The position numbers and the translations under genes were made by a program. DNA of 64,000 bases, taken from Roseicella aerolata. Its GTDB lineage: Bacteria > Pseudomonadota > Alphaproteobacteria > Acetobacterales > Acetobacteraceae. Below the pieces are notes generated by a model, which made no database searches, was not told the DNA's origin, and saw only the letters and a list, made by a program, of their open reading frames with translations. The stretch covers positions 121,668 through 185,667 of the forward strand of contig NZ_JAJAQI010000005.1 of the NCBI RefSeq assembly GCF_020523605.1, written 5' to 3'. Shown here one piece after another: positions 17,604 through 25,195 of the stretch; the stretch's first letter is position 1; each line of letters opens with the position of its first letter.

Positions 17604-18479
17604 TCAGCGCCGCGGCACCACCCGGCAGGCTTCCGAGGCCACTTTCGCCAGGCGCAGCATGCGCCGCGCGGCCACCGCGCCGGCCGCCGCCTCACCGGCG
17701 AATTGCTCCAGCAGCCGGTTGGAGAGCAGTGCGCGCGCCGCCGCGTCCACCGCGATATCGGTCGCCGCCACGGTCGCCGCATCCCACAGCGTCCGCCGCA
17801 GCAGCGCGAGCGTCCCGGCGAGGCCCGGCCGCAACCCATGCAGCACCGCCACCTGCCGCACAAGCCTAACGCCGCGCCAGGCGAAGACCAGCGCATCCAG
17901 CCCCGGCGAGGGGCTGATCGCCGTCACCGCGAAGCTCTGCACCGCCGCATTCCGCCCGAGCGCCGCGGCACGCCCCTCCAGCGTCGCCAGCGCAGGCTCC
18001 AGCAGCGCCTGTAACTCCTCGACACTCGCGGCACCGCGGATGGCGGGCTGCAGGGCCGAGGCTTCCTGAACCGAGCCAGCCCAGCGCAACGCCTCCGCCT
18101 TCGCCGTGTCCAGGTCGCCGCGCGCGAAGGCGGCGCGGGCGCGGTCAACGGCACGGATGGAGGCCAGGCCGCGCAACTCCCGCCACAGGCCGGAGCCGAG
18201 CAGCGCGACACCGCCCGCGACGACCCCGAGCGTCGCGAAGCCCTGCACCGGGCCACGGCCGAACTGGTCCACTACGAAGTTGGCGGCATCCAGCAAGGCC
18301 AATCCGCCGCCGAGCAGCGCCAGGCCACCGATCGCGCGGCCGATGCCGGACCAGCGCACGGTCGGCCGCGGCGCGGCAACGGGAACCACCGCCTGCTCCC
18401 ATTGGAAGTCCAGGCGCGGCGCGGGCGTGTCCTCCTCGACGATCACCCGCGGGCCGCGCGGCGGTTGCTGTTCGCTCAC
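17604..18479 (-). CDS. ycjF: YcjF family (TIGR01620/DUF697) inner-membrane protein
   Basis: This 291-residue protein has an acidic/proline N-terminus, two adjacent hydrophobic segments (about residues 45-65 and 80-97) and a C-terminal DUF697-like helical domain. It starts with GTG in a 4-base GTGA overlap with the ycjX stop, so translation is probably coupled. The ycjX-ycjF pair is conserved in proteobacteria and linked to envelope-stress regulons in enterics; its molecular role is not settled. It is the last gene of the long minus-strand block. Confidence 0.82.
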   Translation of the reverse strand: MSEQQPPRGPRVIVEEDTPAPRLDFQWEQAVVPVAAPRPTVRWSGIGRAIGGLALLGGGLALLDAANFVVDQFGRGPVQGFATLGVVAGGVALLGSGLWRELRGLASIRAVDRARAAFARGDLDTAKAEALRWAGSVQEASALQPAIRGAASVEELQALLEPALATLEGRAAALGRNAAVQSFAVTAISPSPGLDALVFAWRGVRLVRQVAVLHGLRPGLAGTLALLRRTLWDAATVAATDIAVDAAARALLSNRLLEQFAGEAAAGAVAARRMLRLAKVASEACRVVPRR

Positions 18480-19885
18480 AGCACATCTCCGATCAGCGCT
18501 GCCAGCAGCGCATCGAGGCCGAGATGCGGCACGCCCGCGCCGCCCGCGGGATCGAGCCGCGGCGGCTCGAATTCCGGCATCTCGAAGAAGCCGTGTTCCC
18601 AGAATCCCGGTTCGGGCGGACGCAGCGGGATCTCACCGGGATAGACCTTGGCGCTGCGCCGGTTGGCGAGCAGCACGCCGCGTACCGCCGCCACCGGCCG
18701 GCCCTCCAGCGTCGCCACGTCGTCTTCCGTGCAGCGGACGGAAGCGAGGGCATGCACGCTGGTGGTGACGCCGGCGCTGGTGGCCCGTCCCTGTGGTGCC
18801 GCGACCAGATGGCCGAGCAGCGCGGAAAGCGCGTCGCGCTGCCGCGCCGGCACGTGGTCCGCCTTGGTGGCGACGAAGGCCACGCGATCCACGCCGGCCC
18901 CGGTCAGCCAATCCAGCCAACCGCCGCCATAGCGCAGGGCATCAGCGATGGCGGCCAGCGCCTCGGCCGTGTCCTCGAAGGCGTCGCGGCCGGCATGCAG
19001 CGCGCCGAGCACATCGACCAGCACCGCCTGACGCTCGAACCGTCGGAAATAGGGCTCGAAAAAGTCGCGGCGCTGCGCCTCGACATAGGCGCGGTGGCGA
19101 TCGGCCATCAGCTCGGCGAGGCCGCCGCGCGCGGGCTGCGGTAACGGGAAGAACCAGAGCAGCGGCGTCTCGCCCCGGGGGCCCGGATTGAGCACGCGGC
19201 CGGGCTGCAGGAAGCGGAAGCCGAGCCTGTCACGGCAGGCGCGCAGGGCATCGCGGTAGAGCGCGAAGCCGCGCCGCACCAGGCTGTCCTCCGCCGCCGC
19301 ACCCTGGGGCAGTGAATCGATGAAGGCCAGGAACTCCCCGGCCGCCTCCGCCCGCGGCCCGCGCCGCAGCCGTGCCAGGGTCGCGCTGGACCAGGCGGCG
19401 AAGTCCTCGTTCAGCATGGGAAGGTCGAGCAGCCATTCGCCGGGGTAGTCGAGCAGTTCCAGCGTGATGCTGCGCGTGCCGAGCAGACCCGCAAAGAGGC
19501 TCTGCCGGTCGAGTTCCAGCGTCAGTTCCAGCGTGGAGAGATCGTCGGTGCGGGCCGGCCAGGATGGCGGATCGGCGGCGAGCGCGGCGAGATGCGCAGC
19601 CACGTCGAAGCGCGGCATGCCCTCGATGCCGGCCGGAACCGGGCGCACGGCGCGCAGCCGCCCGCCCGCCGCCTGCTCGAGCATCGGCAATGTGCGCCGG
19701 CCCCGCCCGGCCGCCAGCAGATTGGCCAGCAGCGAGGTGAGAAAGACGGTCTTGCCGGCGCGCGTCAGGCCGGTGACGGCAAGCCGGATGCGTTCCTGCC
19801 CGATGAGCGAGCGGCTGAGCCGCTCCGCCCCGTAGGCGGCATCGCGCAGCAGGTCGAAGGCGTCGGAGGCGCCAGGCACCCTCAT
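18476..19885 (-). CDS. ycjX: YcjX-family GTP-binding/ATPase-like protein
   Basis: This 469-residue protein has a P-loop GLTRAGKT at residues 39-46, followed by TVFLTSLLANLLA. Further YcjX marks are LELLDYPGEWLLDLPML in the switch region and the DRVAFVATKADHVP nucleotide-specificity-like segment. It is thought to act as a cytoplasmic nucleotide-binding partner of YcjF. The start ATG at 19885 overlaps the methyltransferase stop by 4 bases (ATGA), which supports this start over the longer open frame. Confidence 0.88.
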   Translation of the reverse strand: MRVPGASDAFDLLRDAAYGAERLSRSLIGQERIRLAVTGLTRAGKTVFLTSLLANLLAAGRGRRTLPMLEQAAGGRLRAVRPVPAGIEGMPRFDVAAHLAALAADPPSWPARTDDLSTLELTLELDRQSLFAGLLGTRSITLELLDYPGEWLLDLPMLNEDFAAWSSATLARLRRGPRAEAAGEFLAFIDSLPQGAAAEDSLVRRGFALYRDALRACRDRLGFRFLQPGRVLNPGPRGETPLLWFFPLPQPARGGLAELMADRHRAYVEAQRRDFFEPYFRRFERQAVLVDVLGALHAGRDAFEDTAEALAAIADALRYGGGWLDWLTGAGVDRVAFVATKADHVPARQRDALSALLGHLVAAPQGRATSAGVTTSVHALASVRCTEDDVATLEGRPVAAVRGVLLANRRSAKVYPGEIPLRPPEPGFWEHGFFEMPEFEPPRLDPAGGAGVPHLGLDALLAALIGDVL

Positions 19886-20712
19886 CGGCCGCCCCCGCGC
19901 AGCCGGCGCGCCACGGCCCGCAGCCCGCCGGTGATCCGCCAGGAGGTGCTGGCATATACCGCGGCCAACCGGGCACGCGTCTCGGCGTCCGCCCGGGCGC
20001 GCAGCAGCGGCACCGGCCGCCCGCGCCAGCCGGTGATGGCGAGCGCATTCGGATAATCGAAGGGTGTCACGGTCACCGCCTCGAAGCCCGCGCGCAGTAC
20101 CCAGGTCCACATATCGGCGCCGAACTCGGTCTGCACCCGGTAATCCTCCGCCCCCGTTTCCGGACCGCCATGGTAGCTCGGCGGCATACCGGCCCGGCTG
20201 CGCGTCATCCGCCCCGGCAGGGTCGGCACCGTGAAGCAGAGCGCGCCGCCGGGCCGCAGCACCCGGCGGCATTCCTGAAGGGCGCGCAGCGGGTCCGGCA
20301 CATGCTCCAGCGTGTCGGAATGCAGCACGAGGTCGAAGGATCCGTCCTGGAAGGGCATCGCCTGCATGTCCACCTCCGGCCAGGCGCCGAAGCGATGTCC
20401 GGGCAGGCGCCGCAGCGCCGGGCTGAGCGTGCCTGCCTCGTTCAACTCCAGCAGCGCGAGGCCGGAAGCAGCAGGCGAGTCGATCAAGGCATGCAGGGTG
20501 CCCTCGGCGCCGAGCGCAGCGAGGATCGCCTCGGCCAGCGCGATGGAGCGGAGATTGGATCCGCAGGCTTCGCAGTGGCAGCCTTGCTGCCGATCGACCA
20601 GCACCCGCTCCTCAGCGGAGAGTTCCCACTCCGCGGCGAGCGCATCCCAGATGATCGTGCGTTCCGAGAAGGCGGTGCCACCGCAGACGGCGCAGACCAG
20701 CCCGTGCGGCAC
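19882..20712 (-). CDS. SAM-dependent class I methyltransferase with N-terminal cysteine cluster
   Basis: This 276-residue protein has an N-terminal cysteine-rich region (CAVCGG at 7-12 and CHCEACGSN near 45-53), possibly a zinc-binding site. A Methyltransf_11-type domain follows. Its marks are the acidic-loop segment MPFQDGSFDLVLHSDTLEHVPDPLRAL and the post-motif ECRRVLRPGGALCFTVP. The substrate is unknown. It starts with GTG at 20712, with GAGGCGG just upstream and 11 bp after the glyoxalase stop. It lies between gloA and ycjX in a run of overlapping genes, so it is probably co-transcribed with the lipid A cluster. Confidence 0.8.
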   Translation of the reverse strand: MPHGLVCAVCGGTAFSERTIIWDALAAEWELSAEERVLVDRQQGCHCEACGSNLRSIALAEAILAALGAEGTLHALIDSPAASGLALLELNEAGTLSPALRRLPGHRFGAWPEVDMQAMPFQDGSFDLVLHSDTLEHVPDPLRALQECRRVLRPGGALCFTVPTLPGRMTRSRAGMPPSYHGGPETGAEDYRVQTEFGADMWTWVLRAGFEAVTVTPFDYPNALAITGWRGRPVPLLRARADAETRARLAAVYASTSWRITGGLRAVARRLRGGGR

Positions 20713-20723
20713 CGTCCGCCGCC

Positions 20724-21113
20724 TCAGCGCTGGATCAGCTCGATCTTGTAGCCGTCCGGATCTTCCACGAAGGCGATGATGGTGGTGCCGAACTTCACCG
20801 GCCCGGCCTCCCGCGTCACTTTGCCGCCGCCGGCGCGCACCTTCTCGCAGGCCGCCGCAACATCGGGCACGCCGAGGGCAAGGTGCCCGAAGGCATTGCC
20901 TTGCTCATACCTCTCGACGCCGTAGTTGTAGGTCAGTTCGATCTCCGCCTGGCCCTCGGCATTGCCCTCGCCATAGCCGAGGAAGGCAAGGGTGTACTTG
21001 CCATCCGGCACGTCGCGGCGGCGCAGTTCCTTCATGCCCAGCAGTTCGGTGTAGAATTTCACGCTGCGGTCAAGATTGCCGACCCGGATCATGGTGTGCA
21101 GGAACTTGCTCAT
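20724..21113 (-). CDS. gloA: Lactoylglutathione lyase (glyoxalase I)
   Basis: This 129-residue vicinal-oxygen-chelate enzyme isomerises the hemithioacetal of methylglyoxal and glutathione to lactoylglutathione. The length and the four metal ligands match the bacterial Ni-type enzyme: His6 (FLHTMIRV), Glu59 (EIELTYN), His77 (FGHLALGV) and Glu125 (YKIELIQR). The start overlaps the lpxI stop by 4 bases. Its place directly after lpxI is unusual, because lpxB is the usual neighbour there. Confidence 0.95.
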   Translation of the reverse strand: MSKFLHTMIRVGNLDRSVKFYTELLGMKELRRRDVPDGKYTLAFLGYGEGNAEGQAEIELTYNYGVERYEQGNAFGHLALGVPDVAAACEKVRAGGGKVTREAGPVKFGTTIIAFVEDPDGYKIELIQR

Positions 21114-21958
21114 GGCGTCGTCTCCGTCTCGTTGAAGGTCTCGGGGTGCAGCGCGAGGAGAAAGAGCCCCGCCGCATCCGCCGCCGCCACCGTCCGGGCG
21201 CGATCCACCAGGATGGTGCCGCCCGCCTCGATGGCAATGCCGGCCAGGCCGGCCGCGACGGCTCCCCGGATGGTCTCAGGCCCGACTGTCGGCAGGTCGA
21301 GGCGGCGATCCTGCCCGGGCTTCACCAGCTTGACCAGCACGCCACCCGGTCCCTCGCGCTTCAGACCGGCGCAACGCGCGAGCAGCGCATCCGTGCCTTC
21401 GATCGCCTCGACGCCAAGGACGAGTCCCTGCTGCACCACTGCGCCCTGGCCGACATCGACCGCGCCGAGCGCACGCACCACCAGGATGGCCCGCATGATA
21501 TCGGCGCGCGCAGTCGCATCCGGAGAGGCCCGGGTCAGCAGCCCCGCCGGCGGAAGGATGTCCCGCAGCACGTCCTGCGCCGCGACGATCTCGAAGCCCT
21601 CCGCCTCAAGCGCACGCGCCACGGCGCGCAGCAGCCCGTCATCACCGGTGAAATAGGCCCGGCCGATGCGGGCCAGCATCCGTGCCGCGGTGGCGTCCGG
21701 GCGGAGCGAGAGGATGGACGGCCGCTGCGCCCGCCCGGTCATCACGATCTGCCGGACGCCCTGCGCGCGCAAATGGCCGAGAATGCGGCCGGCGGCGCCG
21801 GGCCGCTCGCGAATCAGCGAAAACCCGTTCCAGACCTGGTCGGCCCAGCCATCAAGGGCGACGACATGGACCGGGCGGCCCGCCGTCTGGGCGGCCTGGG
21901 CGACCTGCAGCGGCACATCGCCGCCGCCGGCCAGGATGCCGAGGGGCTCGGGGCTCAC
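21110..21958 (-). CDS. lpxI: UDP-2,3-diacylglucosamine diphosphatase LpxI
   Basis: This 282-residue enzyme is the alphaproteobacterial type of UDP-2,3-diacylglucosamine hydrolase, which makes lipid X for lipid A synthesis. It belongs to DUF1009. Recognisable segments are the N-terminal [25 protein letters not shown] and the C-terminal [18 protein letters not shown]. It starts with GTG in a GTGA overlap with the lpxA stop, so the two are probably translationally coupled. Confidence 0.93.
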   Translation of the reverse strand: MSPEPLGILAGGGDVPLQVAQAAQTAGRPVHVVALDGWADQVWNGFSLIRERPGAAGRILGHLRAQGVRQIVMTGRAQRPSILSLRPDATAARMLARIGRAYFTGDDGLLRAVARALEAEGFEIVAAQDVLRDILPPAGLLTRASPDATARADIMRAILVVRALGAVDVGQGAVVQQGLVLGVEAIEGTDALLARCAGLKREGPGGVLVKLVKPGQDRRLDLPTVGPETIRGAVAAGLAGIAIEAGGTILVDRARTVAAADAAGLFLLALHPETFNETETTP

Positions 21959-22839
21959 GCCCCCTCCCCGTTCTCCTCATCGACACCGCCGAGTTCGGGC
22001 GCGGCCATGCGGCCGGGACGGACCAGTTGCCGGCGGCGCGTCATGTCGCGCACGAAGGCGATCACCTCCTGCACCAGCGGCTCGTCCGGCCATCGGGTCG
22101 CAACCTGCTCGACCTTCGCGGCGAATTCGCCCGGATCCTTGAACAGCAGGTTGTTGGCGAGGCGAAGGGTGCGCAACTGGTCGCGGGAAGCGCCGCGGCG
22201 CAAAAGGCCGATCTTGTTGAATCCGACCAGCCGGGCCGGCAGGCCGAAGACGTAGCCGAAAGGCGGGATGTCATTGGTGACGCCGGCAAGGCCGCTCACC
22301 ATCGCCAGCCGGCCGATGCGCACCGTCTGGTGCACCGCCGCGCCACCACCGATGAAGGCCCCGTCCCCCACCAGCACATGGCCACCGAGCATGACGTTGT
22401 TGGCGAGGATCACGCCATCGCCGAGGAGACAATCATGCGCAACATGGGCCTGCGCCATCAGCATGCAGCCCGCGCCGACCTTGGTGACACCCCCACCCCC
22501 CACGCTGGCGCGGTGGATGGTGACGCCCTCGCGGATCAGGCATTTCGGGCCGACCTCGCAGCGCGTCGGCTCCCCTTTGTATTTGAGATCCTGCGGGGGG
22601 GTGCCGATGGAGGCGAAGGGCAGCACCTTGGTGCCTGCGCCGATGCGCGTCGCGCCCTCGACCACCACATGGGAGACGAGTTCGACGCCCTCCTCCAGCA
22701 CCACTTCCGGCCCGACGGTGCAGAAGGGACCGATGCGGCAGCCGGCGCCGATCATTGCGCCATCTGCAATGGCTGCGCCGGGCGCGATCAGCGCCGTCGG
22801 GTCGACACCGTTCAGGATCTGGGGGGCCAAGGCGTTCAA
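21955..22839 (-). CDS. lpxA: Acyl-ACP--UDP-N-acetylglucosamine O-acyltransferase
   Basis: This 294-residue enzyme catalyses the first step of lipid A synthesis. It has a left-handed beta-helix of hexapeptide repeats from about residue 10 to 190, the catalytic-His segment [13 protein letters not shown], and a helical C-terminal domain. Homology begins right at the fabZ stop; the only suitable initiation codon there is TTG at 22839, overlapping the fabZ TGA. A second TTG 9 bases on is possible. The C-terminus is somewhat longer than in enteric LpxA. Confidence 0.93.
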   Translation of the reverse strand: MNALAPQILNGVDPTALIAPGAAIADGAMIGAGCRIGPFCTVGPEVVLEEGVELVSHVVVEGATRIGAGTKVLPFASIGTPPQDLKYKGEPTRCEVGPKCLIREGVTIHRASVGGGGVTKVGAGCMLMAQAHVAHDCLLGDGVILANNVMLGGHVLVGDGAFIGGGAAVHQTVRIGRLAMVSGLAGVTNDIPPFGYVFGLPARLVGFNKIGLLRRGASRDQLRTLRLANNLLFKDPGEFAAKVEQVATRWPDEPLVQEVIAFVRDMTRRRQLVRPGRMAAPELGGVDEENGEGA

Positions 22840-23324
22840 CGGTCCAGGATCATCGCTGCGTAGGTGGCTTCCGCCACCACCTTCCCGTCCACCTTGGCCT
22901 CGGCGGTGAACTTCCAGATGTTGCCGCGCTGCTTCTCCTTTACGACGTGCACGCGCATCTGGTCGCCGGGCACCACCGGCTTGCGGAACTTCGCGTTCTC
23001 CACCGTCATGAAATAGACCAGCTTGCCCCGCGCTTCCGGCCCAAGCGTCTCCACCACCAGCACGGCGGCGGTCTGGGCCATGCATTCAATGATCAGGACG
23101 CCCGGCATCACCGGGTGTTCGGGGAAGTGGCCCTGGAAGAAATTCTCGTTGATGGTGACGTTCTTGATGCCGATCGCGGAGGCGTTCTTCACCACCTCCA
23201 CCACCCGGTCCACCAGCAGGAAGGGGTAGCGGTGGGGAATGGCGCGCATGACCTGCGCGATGTCGAAAGCCTCCACCGTCGTCGGGGCCGCGGTCTCCGC
23301 CGCCTGCGCCTCGCTCGCGTCCAT
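22836..23324 (-). CDS. fabZ: 3-hydroxyacyl-[acyl-carrier-protein] dehydratase FabZ
   Basis: This 162-residue hot-dog-fold dehydratase of type II fatty-acid synthesis has the motif [11 protein letters not shown] and the active-site segment [16 protein letters not shown] with catalytic His66 and Glu80. It carries an Ala-rich N-terminal extension of about 20 residues. It sits between lpxD and lpxA, the conserved position that links hydroxyacyl-chain supply to lipid A synthesis. Confidence 0.96.
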   Translation of the reverse strand: MDASEAQAAETAAPTTVEAFDIAQVMRAIPHRYPFLLVDRVVEVVKNASAIGIKNVTINENFFQGHFPEHPVMPGVLIIECMAQTAAVLVVETLGPEARGKLVYFMTVENAKFRKPVVPGDQMRVHVVKEKQRGNIWKFTAEAKVDGKVVAEATYAAMILDR

Positions 23325-23328
23325 CGTC

Positions 23329-24363
23329 CTAACCTGCCTTCCCCTCGGTATCGCGCCCGGCGCCGAGCTTCCTCAATCGCGCAATGGAGCGCCAGTATTC
23401 CCGCACCGGCATGGACGGGCTGCCCATGACATCGGTCTTCGCCGGAACATCGTTCATGACGCCGGACTGGGCGCCGACCCGTGCCTGGGTACCGATGCGG
23501 AGGTGACCCGTCAGCCCCGCCTGCGCCGCGATGGTAACGAAGTCCTCCAGCGTGGTGGAGCCCGAGATGCCCGCCTGTCCAACCACGACGCAGCCGCGCC
23601 CAGTGCGGACGTTGTGCCCGATCTGCACCAGATTGTCGAGGCGCGTGCCCGGACCCAGGACGGTATCGCCCTGGCTGCCGCGATCGACACAGGAATTCGC
23701 CCCCACCTCGACAAAATCCCCCAGCAGGACACGGCCGAGTTGCGGCATGGTCTCGAATCGTCCGTCCGGCGTCGGGGCGAAGCCGAATCCCTCCTGTCCG
23801 ATCCGCGCCCCTGGATGCAGCACCACGCCCTGACCCAGGATGGCATGGCTGACGCTGACATGCGGATGCAGCCGGCAACCATCGCCGATCTCGACGGCCG
23901 GCCCGATCGTGACATGGGCGTGGATGATGCAGCCGGCGCCAATCCGCGCGCCGGCGCCGATCACCACATAGGGGCCGATCTCCGTCCCCGGCCCAACCAC
24001 GGCGCCCGGTGCGACCACGGCGGTCGGGTGAATGCCCGGCAGCGGCTCCGGCAGCGGGTGCAGGAGCCTGGCGATACGGGCGAAGCCGAGATAGGGCTGC
24101 GGCGTCACCAGCGCGACCGCGCCGGGCGGCACCTGCGCGGCGAAGGGCGCCGCCAGCACGATGGCGCCCGCCTTGGTGTCCTTGAGCAGCTGCGCATAGC
24201 GGCGGTTGTCGAGGAAGCTGACATCCTCCGGCCCCGCCGATTGCAGCGGGGCGACGCCGGTGAACCGGCGTTCCCCATCACCCTCGAAGCTGGCCGCGGC
24301 AGCAGCGGCGATGTCGGCCAGCCGCTGCGGTCCGCTGGTCGGGAAGAAGCGCGGATCCGCCAC
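23329..24363 (-). CDS. lpxD: UDP-3-O-acylglucosamine N-acyltransferase
   Basis: This 344-residue trimeric acyltransferase carries out the third step of lipid A synthesis. The N-terminal uridine-binding domain (about 1-100) precedes a long hexapeptide beta-helix. The catalytic-His segment [14 protein letters not shown] and the preceding [16 protein letters not shown] are intact. The stop lies 4 bp before the fabZ start and the start lies 17 bp after the skp stop, consistent with one operon. Confidence 0.96.
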   Translation of the reverse strand: MADPRFFPTSGPQRLADIAAAAAASFEGDGERRFTGVAPLQSAGPEDVSFLDNRRYAQLLKDTKAGAIVLAAPFAAQVPPGAVALVTPQPYLGFARIARLLHPLPEPLPGIHPTAVVAPGAVVGPGTEIGPYVVIGAGARIGAGCIIHAHVTIGPAVEIGDGCRLHPHVSVSHAILGQGVVLHPGARIGQEGFGFAPTPDGRFETMPQLGRVLLGDFVEVGANSCVDRGSQGDTVLGPGTRLDNLVQIGHNVRTGRGCVVVGQAGISGSTTLEDFVTIAAQAGLTGHLRIGTQARVGAQSGVMNDVPAKTDVMGSPSMPVREYWRSIARLRKLGAGRDTEGKAG

Positions 24364-24380
24364 GGCCCGGTCCGCCCTGC

Positions 24381-25175
24381 CTAACGCCGCTGCTGCGGCT
24401 GCTGCCCCTGCTGGGGCGCGGCCGGGCGCGGTGTGGCGGCGGCAGCGGGCGGCTCGGCGCCGGTCGCTTCAGGCGGCATGGTCACGCTGCGCAGGACCTT
24501 GTTGAACTGCTGCGCCACCTCTTCCGTCAGGTCGAAGGGCGGCTCATTGAAGATAACCAACGGGCGCGGCAGCACCAGGTTCACATTGCGGCTCGCGGCC
24601 ACCTGCCGGATGACGGTGCCGAGCGTCTGCTCGATCTCGACCAGCGCCTGCTGCGCCGCCTGCTCGATGGTCCGGCTGCGCTCGCGGAAGATCCGCTGGC
24701 TGTCGGTGATGCGGTCCTGCAGGGCACGCTCGCGCTCGCGCAGCTGCTCGGGCGGCAGGCTTGCCCGCTGATTGGCGAGTTGCTGCTGCTGCTCGCGCCA
24801 GTTGTTCTGCTCACGTTGCAGATCATCGTTCAGGCGCTGGCGCCGGCGCTCGATTTCGTCCCGCACCTGGCTGAAGGCGGTGGAGACCCGCTGGATCTCT
24901 GGAACGTCCACTATGCCGATCACGGCCGCGGGCGGCTGCTGCCCGGGCGGCAGCGCCGCCGGCCGCTGTGGGGGCCGCTGCTGCTGTTGCTGCTGGGCCG
25001 GCCGCTGCTGCTGTTGCGGCTGCGGCTGGCCTTGCGGGCGTTGCTGCTGCCCCTGGTTCGGCACGAACCACTCCTGCTGCTGCGCCAGGGCGGGCGCGGC
25101 CATCAGCAGGGCGGTCGAGGCCGCAGCGGCCAGGCGCAGGGCGGCCAGACGGGCCGAGGTGGTGCTGGAGCGCAT
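24381..25175 (-). CDS. skp: OmpH/Skp-family periplasmic chaperone with Q/P-rich insert
   Basis: This 264-residue protein is a periplasmic holdase for unfolded outer-membrane proteins. The signal peptide ends near residue 31 (AAPALA before QQQEW). It is followed by an unusual low-complexity stretch rich in Gln, Pro and Arg (about 32-84). The Skp core then follows (IGIVDVPEIQRVSTAFSQV, charged coiled-coil arms about 105-185, and FNEPPFDLTEEVAQQFNKVL). A second Ala/Pro/Gln tail closes the protein. Typical Skp proteins are about 160-200 residues, so the extra length lies in these tails. It sits between bamA and lpxD as usual. Confidence 0.9.
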   Translation of the reverse strand: MRSSTTSARLAALRLAAAASTALLMAAPALAQQQEWFVPNQGQQQRPQGQPQPQQQQRPAQQQQQQRPPQRPAALPPGQQPPAAVIGIVDVPEIQRVSTAFSQVRDEIERRRQRLNDDLQREQNNWREQQQQLANQRASLPPEQLRERERALQDRITDSQRIFRERSRTIEQAAQQALVEIEQTLGTVIRQVAASRNVNLVLPRPLVIFNEPPFDLTEEVAQQFNKVLRSVTMPPEATGAEPPAAAATPRPAAPQQGQQPQQRR

Positions 25176-25195
25176 ATTCAGGGCAGTTCCCGTGG

